From JAAZGD01 sp034003765 (GTDB lineage: Bacteria; Bacillota; Clostridia; Peptostreptococcales; Anaerovoracaceae), in NCBI GenBank assembly GCA_034003765.1, contig JAVEXZ010000010.1, forward strand, positions 6,604-70,603: 64,000 nt of DNA, given 5' to 3'. Position 1 is the first letter of the stretch, and every line of letters begins with the position of its first letter. Positions 51,880-61,506 of the stretch are shown here, piece after piece. The position numbers were made by a program, and so were the translations under genes. Under the pieces are notes generated by a model. The model was not told the origin of the DNA. It saw nothing but the letters and a program-made list of their open reading frames with translations, and did not search any database.

Positions 51880-53115
51880 TCAAAATGCAAGATTTAATTT
51901 CACGAGTCGATTTTTCATTTCATTTACTATTTCAAGTTCTTCCTCTATTGTCTTGGCTTCAAATGTAGCTGAAAATCTCAAATATGACCCTGCATCATCC
52001 CAAGGAACCACTGAGATAGAAGCATTCTCAATAAAATACTTTGCTGCTGATTCAGCTGTTGGGAAAGTAACTCCCTTGCCAGCTCCCTTTGGGGCCTTCA
52101 CATAAAGGAAAAAAGAACCCTTTGGTTTTTTTGGGGAAAACCCAAGACTCGAAAGCGCCTCCACTAACAAGTCTAACCTTCTTGAATACTTTTCGGCCAA
52201 TACATCTGTTAGTTCAGGATGATTCATAGCGTATATTCCTGCCTTTTGTATGGCCCTAAATTGACCAGAATCTGTGTTATCCTTAACAGAAGCATAAGCT
52301 TTTATTGCTAAGGGGTTACCTACTGCAAAGGCCATACGCCAGCCAGTCATATTAAAAGCTTTTGATAGGGAGTGTAGCTCAATTCCCACATCTATAGCTC
52401 CCTCTACTGAAAGAAAACTAATAGGTGGCTGACCATCATAAGTTAAATTTGCATATGCTGAATCTGCAACGACTAGAATATTATTTGCTTTAGCAAACTT
52501 TACAACATCTTGATAAAACTCTCGAGTCGCTCCTTGACCTGTAGGATTATTTGGGTAGTTTATATATAAAAGTTTAGCTCTTGATAATATCTCGCTAGGT
52601 ATTTCATTGAAATCCGGGTAATAGTTGTTGGCTTCTGTTAGGGGCAAATTAAAAACCTCTCCCCCTAAGTACTTTGTCCAAGTTGATAGTACGGGATATC
52701 CTGGAACTGTTGCCAAAGTTACGTCCCCTGGATTAATGAAACATGAAGGGAGCATTGCTAGTATTGGCTTGCTGCCGATTCCATGAAGGATATTTTTGTC
52801 TGGATCAAGGCCTTTTACCCCAAAGACTCTTTCCATGTAAACAGCAGCAGCTTTGCTAAACTCTGGAATACCGTTATCTGCATAAAATCGATTCTCGGAT
52901 TTGCCTGCTTCTTCACTTAGCACTTTCACTATAGAAGAATCTGCTGGCCCATCTGGCTCGCCTACCCCCATGTCTATCATTGGTCGTTCTGGGCTTCTCT
53001 TCTTCGCTTCATCTTTAGCCATCTTTATCATAGCGAACTTATATATCTTAGTCGCCTTACCAAAATTCTCTCCACCTAGCCTTTCAGCAATCATTTTTTG
53101 AATGTCATATACCAT
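51880..53115 (-). CDS. dapL: LL-diaminopimelate aminotransferase
   Basis: Predicted 411-residue fold-type I PLP enzyme that converts tetrahydrodipicolinate directly to LL-diaminopimelate. Features are MGVGEPDGPA near residue 48, NYPNNPTGQGAT near 190, DSAYANLTYDG near 216 and the PLP Lys in HSLSKAFNMTGWRM near 250. DapL removes the need for the succinylase or acetylase genes, none of which is in the window. ATG 53115 has AAAGGAAC upstream and is preferred over ATG 53133. It follows lysA in a leftward operon. Confidence 0.9.
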   Translation of the reverse strand: MVYDIQKMIAERLGGENFGKATKIYKFAMIKMAKDEAKKRSPERPMIDMGVGEPDGPADSSIVKVLSEEAGKSENRFYADNGIPEFSKAAAVYMERVFGVKGLDPDKNILHGIGSKPILAMLPSCFINPGDVTLATVPGYPVLSTWTKYLGGEVFNLPLTEANNYYPDFNEIPSEILSRAKLLYINYPNNPTGQGATREFYQDVVKFAKANNILVVADSAYANLTYDGQPPISFLSVEGAIDVGIELHSLSKAFNMTGWRMAFAVGNPLAIKAYASVKDNTDSGQFRAIQKAGIYAMNHPELTDVLAEKYSRRLDLLVEALSSLGFSPKKPKGSFFLYVKAPKGAGKGVTFPTAESAAKYFIENASISVVPWDDAGSYLRFSATFEAKTIEEELEIVNEMKNRLVKLNLAF

Positions 53116-53168
53116 TTTTATTGTTCCTTTCATTTATGCTATGTTATTATATTCTTCTCTCTGAACAT

Positions 53169-54443
53169 CTAAAAATTCAGTGTAGCAAAGTAGTCTTCAG
53201 GTCTTTCTTCTCTTCTTATCAGTTCTACAGAACCATCCTCCCTCAGCAAGATTTCTTTTGAACGTAGTTTTCCATTATAATTGTATCCCATTGCAAAGCC
53301 GTGGGCTCCGGTGTCGTGAATATAGACTAAATCTCCTACTTCTATCTTTGGCAGTTTACGGTCTTTGGCAAATTTATCATTATTTTCACATAATCCACCA
53401 GTTACATCGTATGTATGGTCAAGTGGCTCACCTTCTTTTCCCATAACCGTGATATGGTGGTAAGCTCCATACATAGCAGGCCTCATCAAATTAACGGCAC
53501 AAGCATCTAAACCTACATACTCTTTGTGAATACTCTTTTTATGAAGAACCCTAGCAACTAGTGCTCCATAAGGGCCTAAAACAAATCTGCCTAATTCTGA
53601 GTAAATAGCAACATGGCCCATGCCATTTGCTAGCAATATATCTTCATAGGCTTTTTTAACACCTTGGCCGATAATTTTAATGTCCGCGGCCACATCTTCA
53701 GGATGATAAGGAATCCCAACACCTCCAGAAAGGTTGATAAAAGCTATATTTACTCCAGTTTCATTCTTAAGTTCAACCGCAGTTTGAAATAGTATTCTTG
53801 CTAGCTTAGGATAATATTCATTTGCTCTGGTATTACTGGCTAAAAATGAATGTATTCCAAAGTTCTCTGCCCCTTTTTTCTTTAAAGCAAGAAAACCTTC
53901 AGTCATTTGCTCTCTTGTAAAGCCATACTTAGCTTCATTGGGAGTATCCATAATGGCATTGTTTAGGACAAAATCTCCGCCAGGATTATATCGGCAACTA
54001 ATAGTTTTTGGAATGCCTGCTAGTCTTTCTAAAAAATCAATGTGAGAAATATCGTCTAAAGTTATGGTAGCACCAAGCTCCCTTGCAAGCTTAAAGTCCG
54101 CTTCAGGAGTCACATTGCTTGTAAACATTATTTCATCACCTTTAAAGCCGCATTTTTTAGCCATAAGGAGTTCTGTATAAGAGGCACAATCCACGCCAAA
54201 ACCCTCTTCTTTGAGTATCTTTAAAATTGCTGGATTCGGAGTTGCTTTTACAGCAAAATATTCCTTAAAGCCTGGGTTCCATTTAAAGGCTTCTATAAAT
54301 TCTCGAGCATTTTCTCTAATACCTTTCTCATCGTAAATATGAAAGGGTGTAGCATATTCATTCGCTATTTTTTCTAATTGACTTTTGTTAACAAATGTTT
54401 CTTTTTCCCTTATAACTTTGTTTTCTTCTACAGCTTTCTTCAT
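53169..54443 (-). CDS. lysA: Diaminopimelate decarboxylase
   Basis: A 424-residue alanine-racemase-fold PLP enzyme making lysine from meso-diaminopimelate. The PLP Lys is Lys66 in YFAVKATPNP. Other signatures are CASYTELLMAKKCGF near 90, GGVGIPYHPED near 245, ELGRFVLGPYG near 290 and a C-terminal CENNDKFAKDR with the substrate Cys. The ATG overlaps the trmB stop (ATGA), so the regulator and enzyme are coupled. dapF was not found in the window. Confidence 0.94.
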   Translation of the reverse strand: MKKAVEENKVIREKETFVNKSQLEKIANEYATPFHIYDEKGIRENAREFIEAFKWNPGFKEYFAVKATPNPAILKILKEEGFGVDCASYTELLMAKKCGFKGDEIMFTSNVTPEADFKLARELGATITLDDISHIDFLERLAGIPKTISCRYNPGGDFVLNNAIMDTPNEAKYGFTREQMTEGFLALKKKGAENFGIHSFLASNTRANEYYPKLARILFQTAVELKNETGVNIAFINLSGGVGIPYHPEDVAADIKIIGQGVKKAYEDILLANGMGHVAIYSELGRFVLGPYGALVARVLHKKSIHKEYVGLDACAVNLMRPAMYGAYHHITVMGKEGEPLDHTYDVTGGLCENNDKFAKDRKLPKIEVGDLVYIHDTGAHGFAMGYNYNGKLRSKEILLREDGSVELIRREERPEDYFATLNF

Positions 54444-55141
54444 TTTTCCTTTGCGCTCCTTTTCATTTCAATGATATCTATTTCATTCCTTAGAGATTCT
54501 TTCATCAATTCAACAAGGTTTTTTTTATTGGAGTATAAACAAGTAGAATCTTCTTCATCTATATCTCCAGTTAAGACATTTTGAGAATCGGCAATAAGCC
54601 TGATAGAAGATTGTGCTTTAGATGTCAAGTATATAATTGCTCCCAAGATTTCAAGATTGCTTTGGCTTATAATAACCATCTTAACCCCCCTTTCAATTGC
54701 CTGAGCAATCTCAGAATAAATTCCCTCTATAACATTAGCTGGTGCAGAAATATAGACCCTTTGATCAGAATTCTTAATCATGGATTTCATTTTATCAGTG
54801 ATTTGTGACCTACCTCGTATGGTAATATACCCTCCTGGGTCATCCCTTTTTTTAGGCATGGTCTCCAATAGTTTCTTTTTATAGTCTTCCAGTTTTCGAA
54901 TCTTATTATCACAAAAGTCTTCTAGATTTACAGGAGTATATTGCAAAGAATCACCTTCAATTAAATATGCCGCTCCCCGCTCTACTAATCGGTCTAGGCT
55001 TGTATATGCATTCGACCTAGAGATCCCAGTTCGCTTTGCTAATTCATAGCCATTCATTGGCCCATGAATTAGAAGTGCTTCATAAGCGGTTGATTCTTGC
55101 CTAGTTAATCCAAAACTGATTAAACCTTCAATGTTATTCAT
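54440..55141 (-). CDS. TrmB family transcriptional regulator
   Basis: About 233 residues. The N-terminal winged helix (FGLTRQESTAYEALLIHGPMNGYELAKRTGISRSNAYTSLDRLVE, about residues 10-55) matches TrmB proteins. A phospholipase D-like C-terminal domain follows (QRVYISAPANVIEGIYSEI). TrmB regulators are best known from sugar metabolism. Here the gene heads a lysA-dapL operon, with lysA overlapping its stop. ATG 55141 has AGGAG five bases upstream. An inverted repeat lies over its promoter. Confidence 0.87.
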   Translation of the reverse strand: MNNIEGLISFGLTRQESTAYEALLIHGPMNGYELAKRTGISRSNAYTSLDRLVERGAAYLIEGDSLQYTPVNLEDFCDNKIRKLEDYKKKLLETMPKKRDDPGGYITIRGRSQITDKMKSMIKNSDQRVYISAPANVIEGIYSEIAQAIERGVKMVIISQSNLEILGAIIYLTSKAQSSIRLIADSQNVLTGDIDEEDSTCLYSNKKNLVELMKESLRNEIDIIEMKRSAKEK

Positions 55142-55158
55142 AGCCACTCCTCTCTAGT

Positions 55159-55207
55159 TTAGTGTTCCTTCTTGGTACTACTATACACTAAGTGATTATA
55201 AAGTCAA
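55159..55207 (-). promoter_or_regulatory. trmB promoter with overlapping inverted repeat
   Basis: On the minus strand TTGACT (55207-55202), 16-bp spacer, TATAGT (55185-55180). TTAGTGT (55159-55165) and ACACTAA (55185-55191) form a 7-bp inverted repeat around the start region, a likely operator for the TrmB protein. Confidence 0.5.
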
Positions 55208-55208
55208 C

Positions 55209-55237
55209 AAAAAAGCCCTCTGAAAGAGACAGAAGGC
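55209..55237 (-). terminator. Terminator of the LUD gene
   Basis: GCCTTCTG / CAGAGGGC stem (one mismatch) with a seven-base loop and TTTTTT on the minus strand, about 25 bp after the LUD stop and directly before the trmB -35 box. Confidence 0.8.
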
Positions 55238-55261
55238 ATTTTTACATATGAATATTTGTTG

Positions 55262-56002
55262 CTAGAAACCTAGCTCTTCTCCGATAATTATTACATGAAA
55301 ATCTGCAGCTACCGGTTTTTTGTGGTAAATAGCAGTAATATTACAGTTCCGTTCTTCGGAGCTACATTCTTGACATGACCCTGTTTTATTACAACTTAAC
55401 TCCTGCTGGTATTTGATGTTGTTCATTTGTGCCCCAACATCCCTTATTCGAATTAAGCCCGCTTCAACATCACGAACCAATTTATTGGCTCCTGCCACAA
55501 CAATAATCCTATCACTACCAAAAATGCTCCCGGCAATCCGGTTCCCCGCCCCGTCAATATTTATGATTTGGCCATCCATGGTAATAGCATTCGCTCCTAG
55601 CATAAAGACATTTGCTACCATGTATTGCATCAGGATCTCCCGAGTCTCCTCCTGGTTGCCTAAAATCTTAAATCCCGGTATTTTATCACGAAATGCAGTA
55701 GCATTAACTGCACAAGGGTAAGGAATACTAATGCAATTCTTCTGCTTTAATTCATCTTCTAGATTCAATGAGAATATAGTGTGAGAGTCTCCAAAGCCTA
55801 TGGTACTTCCATCTTCTATCAGGTCTAAAGTCCGAGATTTTGCCTCTTCCATGGTGTGGCAGTAATAGGCTTCGAAATTATTTTTTTTCAAACTCTCGAC
55901 AGCTATTTGACCATTTTGACGATAATAGGTTTTTTTGATTTCTTCACGATTGTGAGCCTCTTCCTGAAGTGGAGGCAGTTTTATTTGCTTTAAATCTAAC
56001 AT
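55262..56002 (-). CDS. LUD-domain protein (LutC/DUF162-like)
   Basis: A 246-residue protein of the lactate-utilisation LUD superfamily. Typical segments are SLKKNNFEAYYCHTMEEAKS, GSTIGFGDSHTIF near residue 85, MLGANAITMDGQIINIDGAGNR near 134 and IIVVAGANKLVRDVEAGL near 165. A Cys cluster near the C-terminus (SCNKTGSCQECSSEERNC) could bind a metal or iron-sulfur cluster. No LutA or LutB genes are near. GGAG lies before ATG 56002. The exact role is unknown. Confidence 0.85.
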   Translation of the reverse strand: MLDLKQIKLPPLQEEAHNREEIKKTYYRQNGQIAVESLKKNNFEAYYCHTMEEAKSRTLDLIEDGSTIGFGDSHTIFSLNLEDELKQKNCISIPYPCAVNATAFRDKIPGFKILGNQEETREILMQYMVANVFMLGANAITMDGQIINIDGAGNRIAGSIFGSDRIIVVAGANKLVRDVEAGLIRIRDVGAQMNNIKYQQELSCNKTGSCQECSSEERNCNITAIYHKKPVAADFHVIIIGEELGF

Positions 56003-56156
56003 TTTAACTCCTATCTATATGTTTAAATCTAAGCTATATCCATTCAAGAATACCATACCACACTTTAGTGGCTCTAACCATCTCGCCTCAGTTTTAGCTA
56101 GGCTCTCACTTTGTAGACAAAGAAGCCTAAGAGGAAGGAGAATTCTCAGCTTTTAC

Positions 56157-57053
56157 TTAAAGCTCAGGACAAATGAGAAAGCCTTCTAAAGTCTGAACCA
56201 TTTCTAATCCAGCAACTGCCTTTACTTCCACTTCTTCTAGGTCGGCAAAGATAAAGCATTGATCACAGACTCCTGCAACCAGACCCAAGCCTCCACCAAC
56301 CAAGAGCACTTGGTCAGAACCTATAGAAAAACTCTCTACTAAAATCATAGAGCTAGGAACAAGAAAGTTTTTGGCAAATAAGGCATACTCTCCTGCCAAA
56401 CGATAATCCTTGTCTTTGCTAATACATTCTTTCTTAATTAGACTTTCCAAAGTCTTTTCCAAAGAATTTGGTGGCTGGTAGCCAAAATTAACTCTAAACA
56501 AATCAACCAAGCTGCTGTCTCCTGTTTTTCCCATATGTTCCTTCATGGCTTTAAGCGATACAGCATCAGGAACCTCTTCCCCAAAGTAGGACTTTAAGGA
56601 ATACTCACGATAAAGGTCTACTAGTGCAAAGAAGGCCATAGTTTCTTCCACAGAAAATACAATTTCCACTCCTGTGGTCTTTCGAGAGGAAAGGCCAACA
56701 TATTGAGACACATCAAAGCCTATAGATGAAAAGTCTTTAAGGATGGTAACATCCATTTCAGATCCTTCATTCTCTACAACCACGATATTCTCACCTACTC
56801 GATAGGTATATTTTTCTAGGTAGGTTAATCCGTCTCGGACCACCAGCCGGGATGCATGATTGGCACCAGCGACTATATCCAATATCTCCTTAGCTTCTTT
56901 AGTTAACCCACCATCAGCTAGGACACCTTTTTCTTTCAAAGAATCTTCTTCCTTACCATCCTTTTCAGCATTTACAGTGGAAAGAAGACTAATAGAGGAA
57001 GCCTCAGGATAAATGTCTGACAAGTAAACTAATTCTTTTTTAGTAAGTTTCAT
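56157..57053 (-). CDS. Unknown cytosolic protein, last gene of the envelope operon
   Basis: A 298-residue soluble protein with no signal peptide or membrane segments and no family I recognise. The sequence starts KLTKKELVYLSDIYPEA and has a region resembling two winged-helix-like units (around residues 150-220), with a C-terminal beta-rich part (LLVGGGLGLVAGVCDQCFIF). AAAGGAG lies eight bases before ATG 57053. It follows the large secreted protein gene after 18 bp, at the end of a five-gene leftward operon. A regulatory or chaperone role is only a guess. Confidence 0.6.
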   Translation of the reverse strand: MKLTKKELVYLSDIYPEASSISLLSTVNAEKDGKEEDSLKEKGVLADGGLTKEAKEILDIVAGANHASRLVVRDGLTYLEKYTYRVGENIVVVENEGSEMDVTILKDFSSIGFDVSQYVGLSSRKTTGVEIVFSVEETMAFFALVDLYREYSLKSYFGEEVPDAVSLKAMKEHMGKTGDSSLVDLFRVNFGYQPPNSLEKTLESLIKKECISKDKDYRLAGEYALFAKNFLVPSSMILVESFSIGSDQVLLVGGGLGLVAGVCDQCFIFADLEEVEVKAVAGLEMVQTLEGFLICPEL

Positions 57054-57071
57054 CTTTATTGCTCCTTTCTC

Positions 57072-59738
57072 TTATTTATTCATCATGGGCTTAATCCCAA
57101 ATTCATTGGATAGGTTAACTGCAGTTTTTATTCCTGTTTGAAGTAGTTGACGATTATTCTTTTGGCTCTCAAATACTTCGGCAACACCTTTGCTTACTGT
57201 TCTTCCAGACCATTTTCCAGCATTGTTGACGGCTACCCTAATCTGGCCATTCTTTAGTTGTTCGGTAACAAGGTCTCCTCCATAGCCTTTACTTGCTGCA
57301 TCAGGTATGGCATCTAAAGCTGCTTTTACAGCACCCTTCTTTAAGCCTTCAACAAATCCTCCTCCCTGACTGCTAGTGGTTTCACCTACAATCTCGCTGC
57401 CTATCTGCAAACCGGATTTGAGAGCTTGTTGGGCTCCCTTACCCCATTTAGGATTAGTGAAGTCACTTGCTGCATCAAGGCCGCCTTTAACTGCTCCAGA
57501 ACCTACATTCTGCCAAGATAAACCTTGTTCAGCCGTTGTTTCCGCTACACCCTTTACAGTTTTGTAGCCAGCTCTTATACCTCTTCCAACTGGGCCCGTA
57601 GCATTGCCTAAACCGTCCACTGCCGCATCTGCAATAGCAACAGTAACCTTAGCCCCCGTTTCATAGGTTTGAGCTACATTACCCGCCCTTATATATGCGT
57701 CGGCTACAGCACCGTCAGCATCTCTGCTTTTTTCCATAATTTCCCTGGTTTTCTCTTTACTTTCATTGGAAAGCCCATATTTTTGCTTGATCTTAGCTTT
57801 CACGTCCTCCCATTCAAGATCTGCTTTTCTCTTTTTGTCATCAGCTCTTATCTGCTTATCCCATTCGCTGCTACTTTCATCATTAGACTGTTTGTTTTTA
57901 GCCATTGCTTCACGGTCTTTTCCCCAGCCTAGTTCAGCAGTCTTTTGGATTTCGGGATCAAAGGTATTACCAGTTTCAGTATTTACCCATTCCCCAGTAA
58001 CAGGGTCTTTCTGGATTTCAATGGTGTTCCCTTTAGCATCAATCTGAACAGTCCTGGTTTCTGGCTCCACTGGACCTATAGGAGTCTTAGATTCTTCAGG
58101 TTTTTCAACCTCTCTTTGCCCATCAGCTTCCTGGGGCTCTATAGTTTCTTCCTCAGGCGTTTCTTCTTGGTCCTCTCCATCGTAAGCGCCTTCGTCCTGA
58201 TCCTGCCCCCAAGAATCTTCATCCCCTGAGCCACCTTGTCCACTAGTAGCTTCTCCTCCTTCATTATCACCAATTGAGAATGGATCATCATCAGGATTGT
58301 CTGTATTTCCCATAGCATCAGCCAACATTATCATAGCAATTTGTTCATCTGTTTTACCAGGATACTTTCTCTTATACCAATCTTTGTCTCTTGGACCTGA
58401 AGCTTTCTTAGCCTTTGCTTCCTTTGCGGCTTTCGCAGCTTTTGCCGCTTTTTCAGCTTGATCCTGTTTTATCAATGATGATTGGATAGCATTCCCAATT
58501 ACTGCAATAAGCGGAGGGAATAGGGCTCCAACTGCACCTTGTAAAGGTGTATCAGGGCCTGGAACTCCCGCAGCACTTGGCATCCTTCCAGCAAGGGCAG
58601 CAACCACATAGCCAGGTAAATCCTTACCAGCAAATTTGCCTTTTGCATTTAGATCATAGGTATTATGATCTGCTCCCTTATCTGCTGATGCCGCTCTATC
58701 AAAAGTTCCCTCTCCCATAAATTCTATAGTGGCGAGTTGATCTTCAACCTTGTTTAATACTATTGCTCCAAAGCCACCAATCTTCGCTTTATATGGCAAC
58801 TTGGTTAAGTCCATTGTTGCCCCCATATTTGCAGACACCCAATTATCTGTTCGTTCAATTACCTGGCAAATCTGTGAGAATGGAATGCCTTCATATTTAC
58901 CAACAATTTGAATAACATCTCCTTGGTCTAGAATTGCTAGCTCAAATTCACTTAAAGCAAGGCCTACAGTAGGTGGGCTCACAGGTCCCATTAGGGTGCT
59001 TGTTTTCAATGCCTGAAAATCAATTAGGTATCTTCCAGTAAAGTCGTGGGGTATTGGTGCTTCTAGGGCTGCCAAAGCCTCCATATACTTCGTCCAAGAA
59101 TCATAATCCACACCAACTACCATAACAGCTCCGCCAGATCCTGTTTGGCTATTTCGAAGGATTCTGCTGTTATCAGTTGTATGGATGTAATATGTGCCTT
59201 TTTCAACCAATAAACCTTCATCTATGCTAACTGCATAACGAACATAAATGTCTTGGGGTATTGGCTCAGTTATTAGCTGTTTGCCATCATTATCTGTTGT
59301 AACAATAGGCTCCCCCTCGCCTTGCACAAGGTAGGGTGTCATAGCATAAGGCCCATATTCATTACCCTGGCTATCATAAACCATAACATTGACTTGTGCT
59401 AAATCATCAAGTTCAGGAGCATATGAATAGGGAACATGTATAGCTGTAATAAAACTGTCAGCCTTAATGTTAACTTGAATAGGGTCTATTGATGTTTCGT
59501 TTTGAAGTGCAGGGTCTCTTTCCCAACTCCCACGATACCCTGTAACTGCTCTTACATCATCTCCCTCTCCTATATAATCAAGATACCAGTTTCCGCTCTG
59601 GTAAAGAGTTTTTTCATAAGGAGGAACAGGAATTTCTATATCTGTTTCTGCTAAAGCCCTTAGAGGCATAAGAGAAACTACTAGTAAAAAAACCGCTGCC
59701 AGTCCGCAAATTCTTCGTTTATTCTTTAGGGTTTTCAT
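57072..59738 (-). CDS. Large secreted protein with acidic linker and toxin-like Gly/Ala-rich C-terminal region
   Basis: An 888-residue protein. A signal peptide ends near ALAETD (residue 32). The N-terminal 340 residues look like beta-rich domains, followed by an Ala/Lys-rich helix (about 425-445), a highly acidic Gly/Asp/Glu/Ser linker (about 470-560) and Lys/Glu coils. The C-terminal 220 residues (VGRGIRAGYKTVKGVAETT, GAVKGGLDAASDF) repeat Gly-Ala-Val-Lys patterns like the pre-toxin regions of polymorphic toxins, but no toxin domain is evident. AAAGGAGG lies before the ATG. No sortase motif is present. Confidence 0.65.
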   Translation of the reverse strand: MKTLKNKRRICGLAAVFLLVVSLMPLRALAETDIEIPVPPYEKTLYQSGNWYLDYIGEGDDVRAVTGYRGSWERDPALQNETSIDPIQVNIKADSFITAIHVPYSYAPELDDLAQVNVMVYDSQGNEYGPYAMTPYLVQGEGEPIVTTDNDGKQLITEPIPQDIYVRYAVSIDEGLLVEKGTYYIHTTDNSRILRNSQTGSGGAVMVVGVDYDSWTKYMEALAALEAPIPHDFTGRYLIDFQALKTSTLMGPVSPPTVGLALSEFELAILDQGDVIQIVGKYEGIPFSQICQVIERTDNWVSANMGATMDLTKLPYKAKIGGFGAIVLNKVEDQLATIEFMGEGTFDRAASADKGADHNTYDLNAKGKFAGKDLPGYVVAALAGRMPSAAGVPGPDTPLQGAVGALFPPLIAVIGNAIQSSLIKQDQAEKAAKAAKAAKEAKAKKASGPRDKDWYKRKYPGKTDEQIAMIMLADAMGNTDNPDDDPFSIGDNEGGEATSGQGGSGDEDSWGQDQDEGAYDGEDQEETPEEETIEPQEADGQREVEKPEESKTPIGPVEPETRTVQIDAKGNTIEIQKDPVTGEWVNTETGNTFDPEIQKTAELGWGKDREAMAKNKQSNDESSSEWDKQIRADDKKRKADLEWEDVKAKIKQKYGLSNESKEKTREIMEKSRDADGAVADAYIRAGNVAQTYETGAKVTVAIADAAVDGLGNATGPVGRGIRAGYKTVKGVAETTAEQGLSWQNVGSGAVKGGLDAASDFTNPKWGKGAQQALKSGLQIGSEIVGETTSSQGGGFVEGLKKGAVKAALDAIPDAASKGYGGDLVTEQLKNGQIRVAVNNAGKWSGRTVSKGVAEVFESQKNNRQLLQTGIKTAVNLSNEFGIKPMMNK

Positions 59739-59751
59739 CGTCTCACCTCCT

Positions 59752-60297
59752 TTACAGTGGGTTCCCAGTAAGGGACCCTAATAGGCTAATGCCACCTTCA
59801 ATATATGGTGGAATCATTCCTGCAAAGCGAATCCCAACTGTCCAGATCGCTGCAAAAAGTCCACATACTAGGGAAGCAGTAATACTATTTTTTGTCGAAG
59901 TTTTTTCTAAAAGTTTATCAAGTTCCAAAGAGCTTGCAATTCCACTAGTCATCAATCCTGCTGAAAGAAATCCACCAGGGACGTTCCAACCAAGTATAAA
60001 TGTTGCTAAGGTGGCTATGGTTGCAAAGGGAACAAGATAAGTCATTCCTCTACCTATCGAATAAGCTACTACCTTTTTGCCATGGTCTTTTTTTAAGTCC
60101 TTATTAAAAGCCCCCAAAACTCCTGAGAAGAAGGCTCGGCATAGTAATCCAAATAAAATTCCAATAAGAGCTCCGAAAATAATATTCACTGGATTAAGTA
60201 AGTTTGTAACATCCGCCAAAGCCGCAATACCAAAAGCTGCAAAACATATATGGCGCAATAATCCTCGAATTCCTTTTCCTCGTTTCAATTCATCCAT
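59752..60297 (-). CDS. Unknown polytopic membrane protein
   Basis: A 181-residue protein with about five hydrophobic segments separated by short loops, and a basic N-terminus (MDELKRGKGIRGLLRH). The pattern of small Gly/Ala-rich helices resembles Yip1-like proteins, but no firm family assignment is possible. The start overlaps a purine-rich sequence (AAGGAAGGG). It lies 13 bp before the large secreted protein gene and 18 bp after another membrane protein, so it is cotranscribed with both. Confidence 0.62.
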   Translation of the reverse strand: MDELKRGKGIRGLLRHICFAAFGIAALADVTNLLNPVNIIFGALIGILFGLLCRAFFSGVLGAFNKDLKKDHGKKVVAYSIGRGMTYLVPFATIATLATFILGWNVPGGFLSAGLMTSGIASSLELDKLLEKTSTKNSITASLVCGLFAAIWTVGIRFAGMIPPYIEGGISLLGSLTGNPL

Positions 60298-60315
60298 CCC
60301 TTCCTTCCCTCCTTT

Positions 60316-60879
60316 CTATATCCCTGCAAATAAGGACCAGGTGAAAAGTACAATGGCACCAATTATTGTTGCCAATATAATGCCAAGAGTACTATTACCC
60401 TTGGTCACTTCTCTAATAGTCGCTATAATGGGTCCTGTTGCCCAAATTACACCAGTAATTCCAAAAGCAATTGCTGTTTTCCATCCAAACACAAGAGAAA
60501 AGACAATTCCCAATATTCCATATATCATGGCACCACTATAACTTAGACAAAAAGAAGAAATGGTCCAAGTCATTGTTTTATCTGATTTTGTCATTTTTAA
60601 TACCAACCATAACAGCCAGCCTAATAATGGAATAACTAATAGACCATATGCTAATCCAGTACCTGCAGATAAGAGGGCAAATCCAAAAGCTTTCTGCCCA
60701 GTTTTGTATAAATCCAGACCTGTCTGAAAGAAAAACAGGCCAAATGCCAGTCCCGAAACCGCCACAGAAAAATACCAAGGGATCTTGTCCACGGATGTCT
60801 TTATGGCTCTAGCAGGACTAACCATCATAGAAAGAACAGTACTAATAAATGGTTTTTTTGCTGTTTCCAATATCTTCAC
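60316..60879 (-). CDS. Yip1-like membrane protein
   Basis: A 187-residue membrane protein with five or six hydrophobic helices. The opening MVSPARAIKTSVDKIPWYFS followed by helices resembles the Yip1/DUF1282 family of small membrane proteins with unknown function. TAGGAGG is about six bases before the ATG. The gene is second in the leftward operon after the lipoprotein gene. Confidence 0.62.
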   Translation of the reverse strand: MKILETAKKPFISTVLSMMVSPARAIKTSVDKIPWYFSVAVSGLAFGLFFFQTGLDLYKTGQKAFGFALLSAGTGLAYGLLVIPLLGWLLWLVLKMTKSDKTMTWTISSFCLSYSGAMIYGILGIVFSLVFGWKTAIAFGITGVIWATGPIIATIREVTKGNSTLGIILATIIGAIVLFTWSLFAGI

Positions 60880-60920
60880 CTCCTAGAAAAGTTTAACTTC
60901 CACACTATTTACTAAATTAA

Positions 60921-61400
60921 TTATTCACCTTTAATAATCTCCGCATCAAAGCTTGATCCATCCCATTTAAGTAGAATAGTATCTCCATAACTTGCTTCTA
61001 CATCAACCCATTGACTTGTGGTAATCAAAGAGCATTTATAATCTGCTTGTAAATCTTCTTCTAGAATCGGAGCTGCAAGTCCTAATAATTTTCCACTAAA
61101 AGAATTGGCCCCCGTCTCTTCATAATTATCCCAGGTTGCAGGTGCAGAGACCTCACTACCACTCTCTGCGCCAGGAGCGAGTTGGAAATCCTCAACATCC
61201 AAATAATATGATCCGCTGTCATAATCGTCATCCCATATGGGATCAGAATCCAGGGCAATATTTTCGCCACTGTTATTAATGAGTTTTACATATACGGTTT
61301 GCTCACCACTAGAGTTAGAAGTTGGAATTTCTTCTACACCGCAAGCAGAAACTGCTAGAACTAACATAGTAATTAATGAGAAGGTCAAATACTTTTTCAT
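60921..61400 (-). CDS. Lipoprotein of unknown function, first gene of the envelope operon
   Basis: A 159-residue lipoprotein with signal KKYLTFSLITMLVLAVSAC and lipid Cys at residue 20. The mature part is acidic, with Asp/Glu-rich segments (SDPIWDDDYDSGSYYLDVED) and no Cys beyond the anchor and one near residue 124. AAAGGAG lies eight bases before the ATG. No family recognised. It lies 170 bp from the LuxR-type gene, with a terminator between. Confidence 0.65.
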   Translation of the reverse strand: MKKYLTFSLITMLVLAVSACGVEEIPTSNSSGEQTVYVKLINNSGENIALDSDPIWDDDYDSGSYYLDVEDFQLAPGAESGSEVSAPATWDNYEETGANSFSGKLLGLAAPILEEDLQADYKCSLITTSQWVDVEASYGDTILLKWDGSSFDAEIIKGE

Positions 61401-61506
61401 GATTTACTCCTTTCACAATTTGAATCATTAATAATTTCACCCTTATATGTTAAATCCTTTCCCGCCATAGGGTTCTTCTAAAGTTCACTAATAATACTAT
61501 ATTTCG

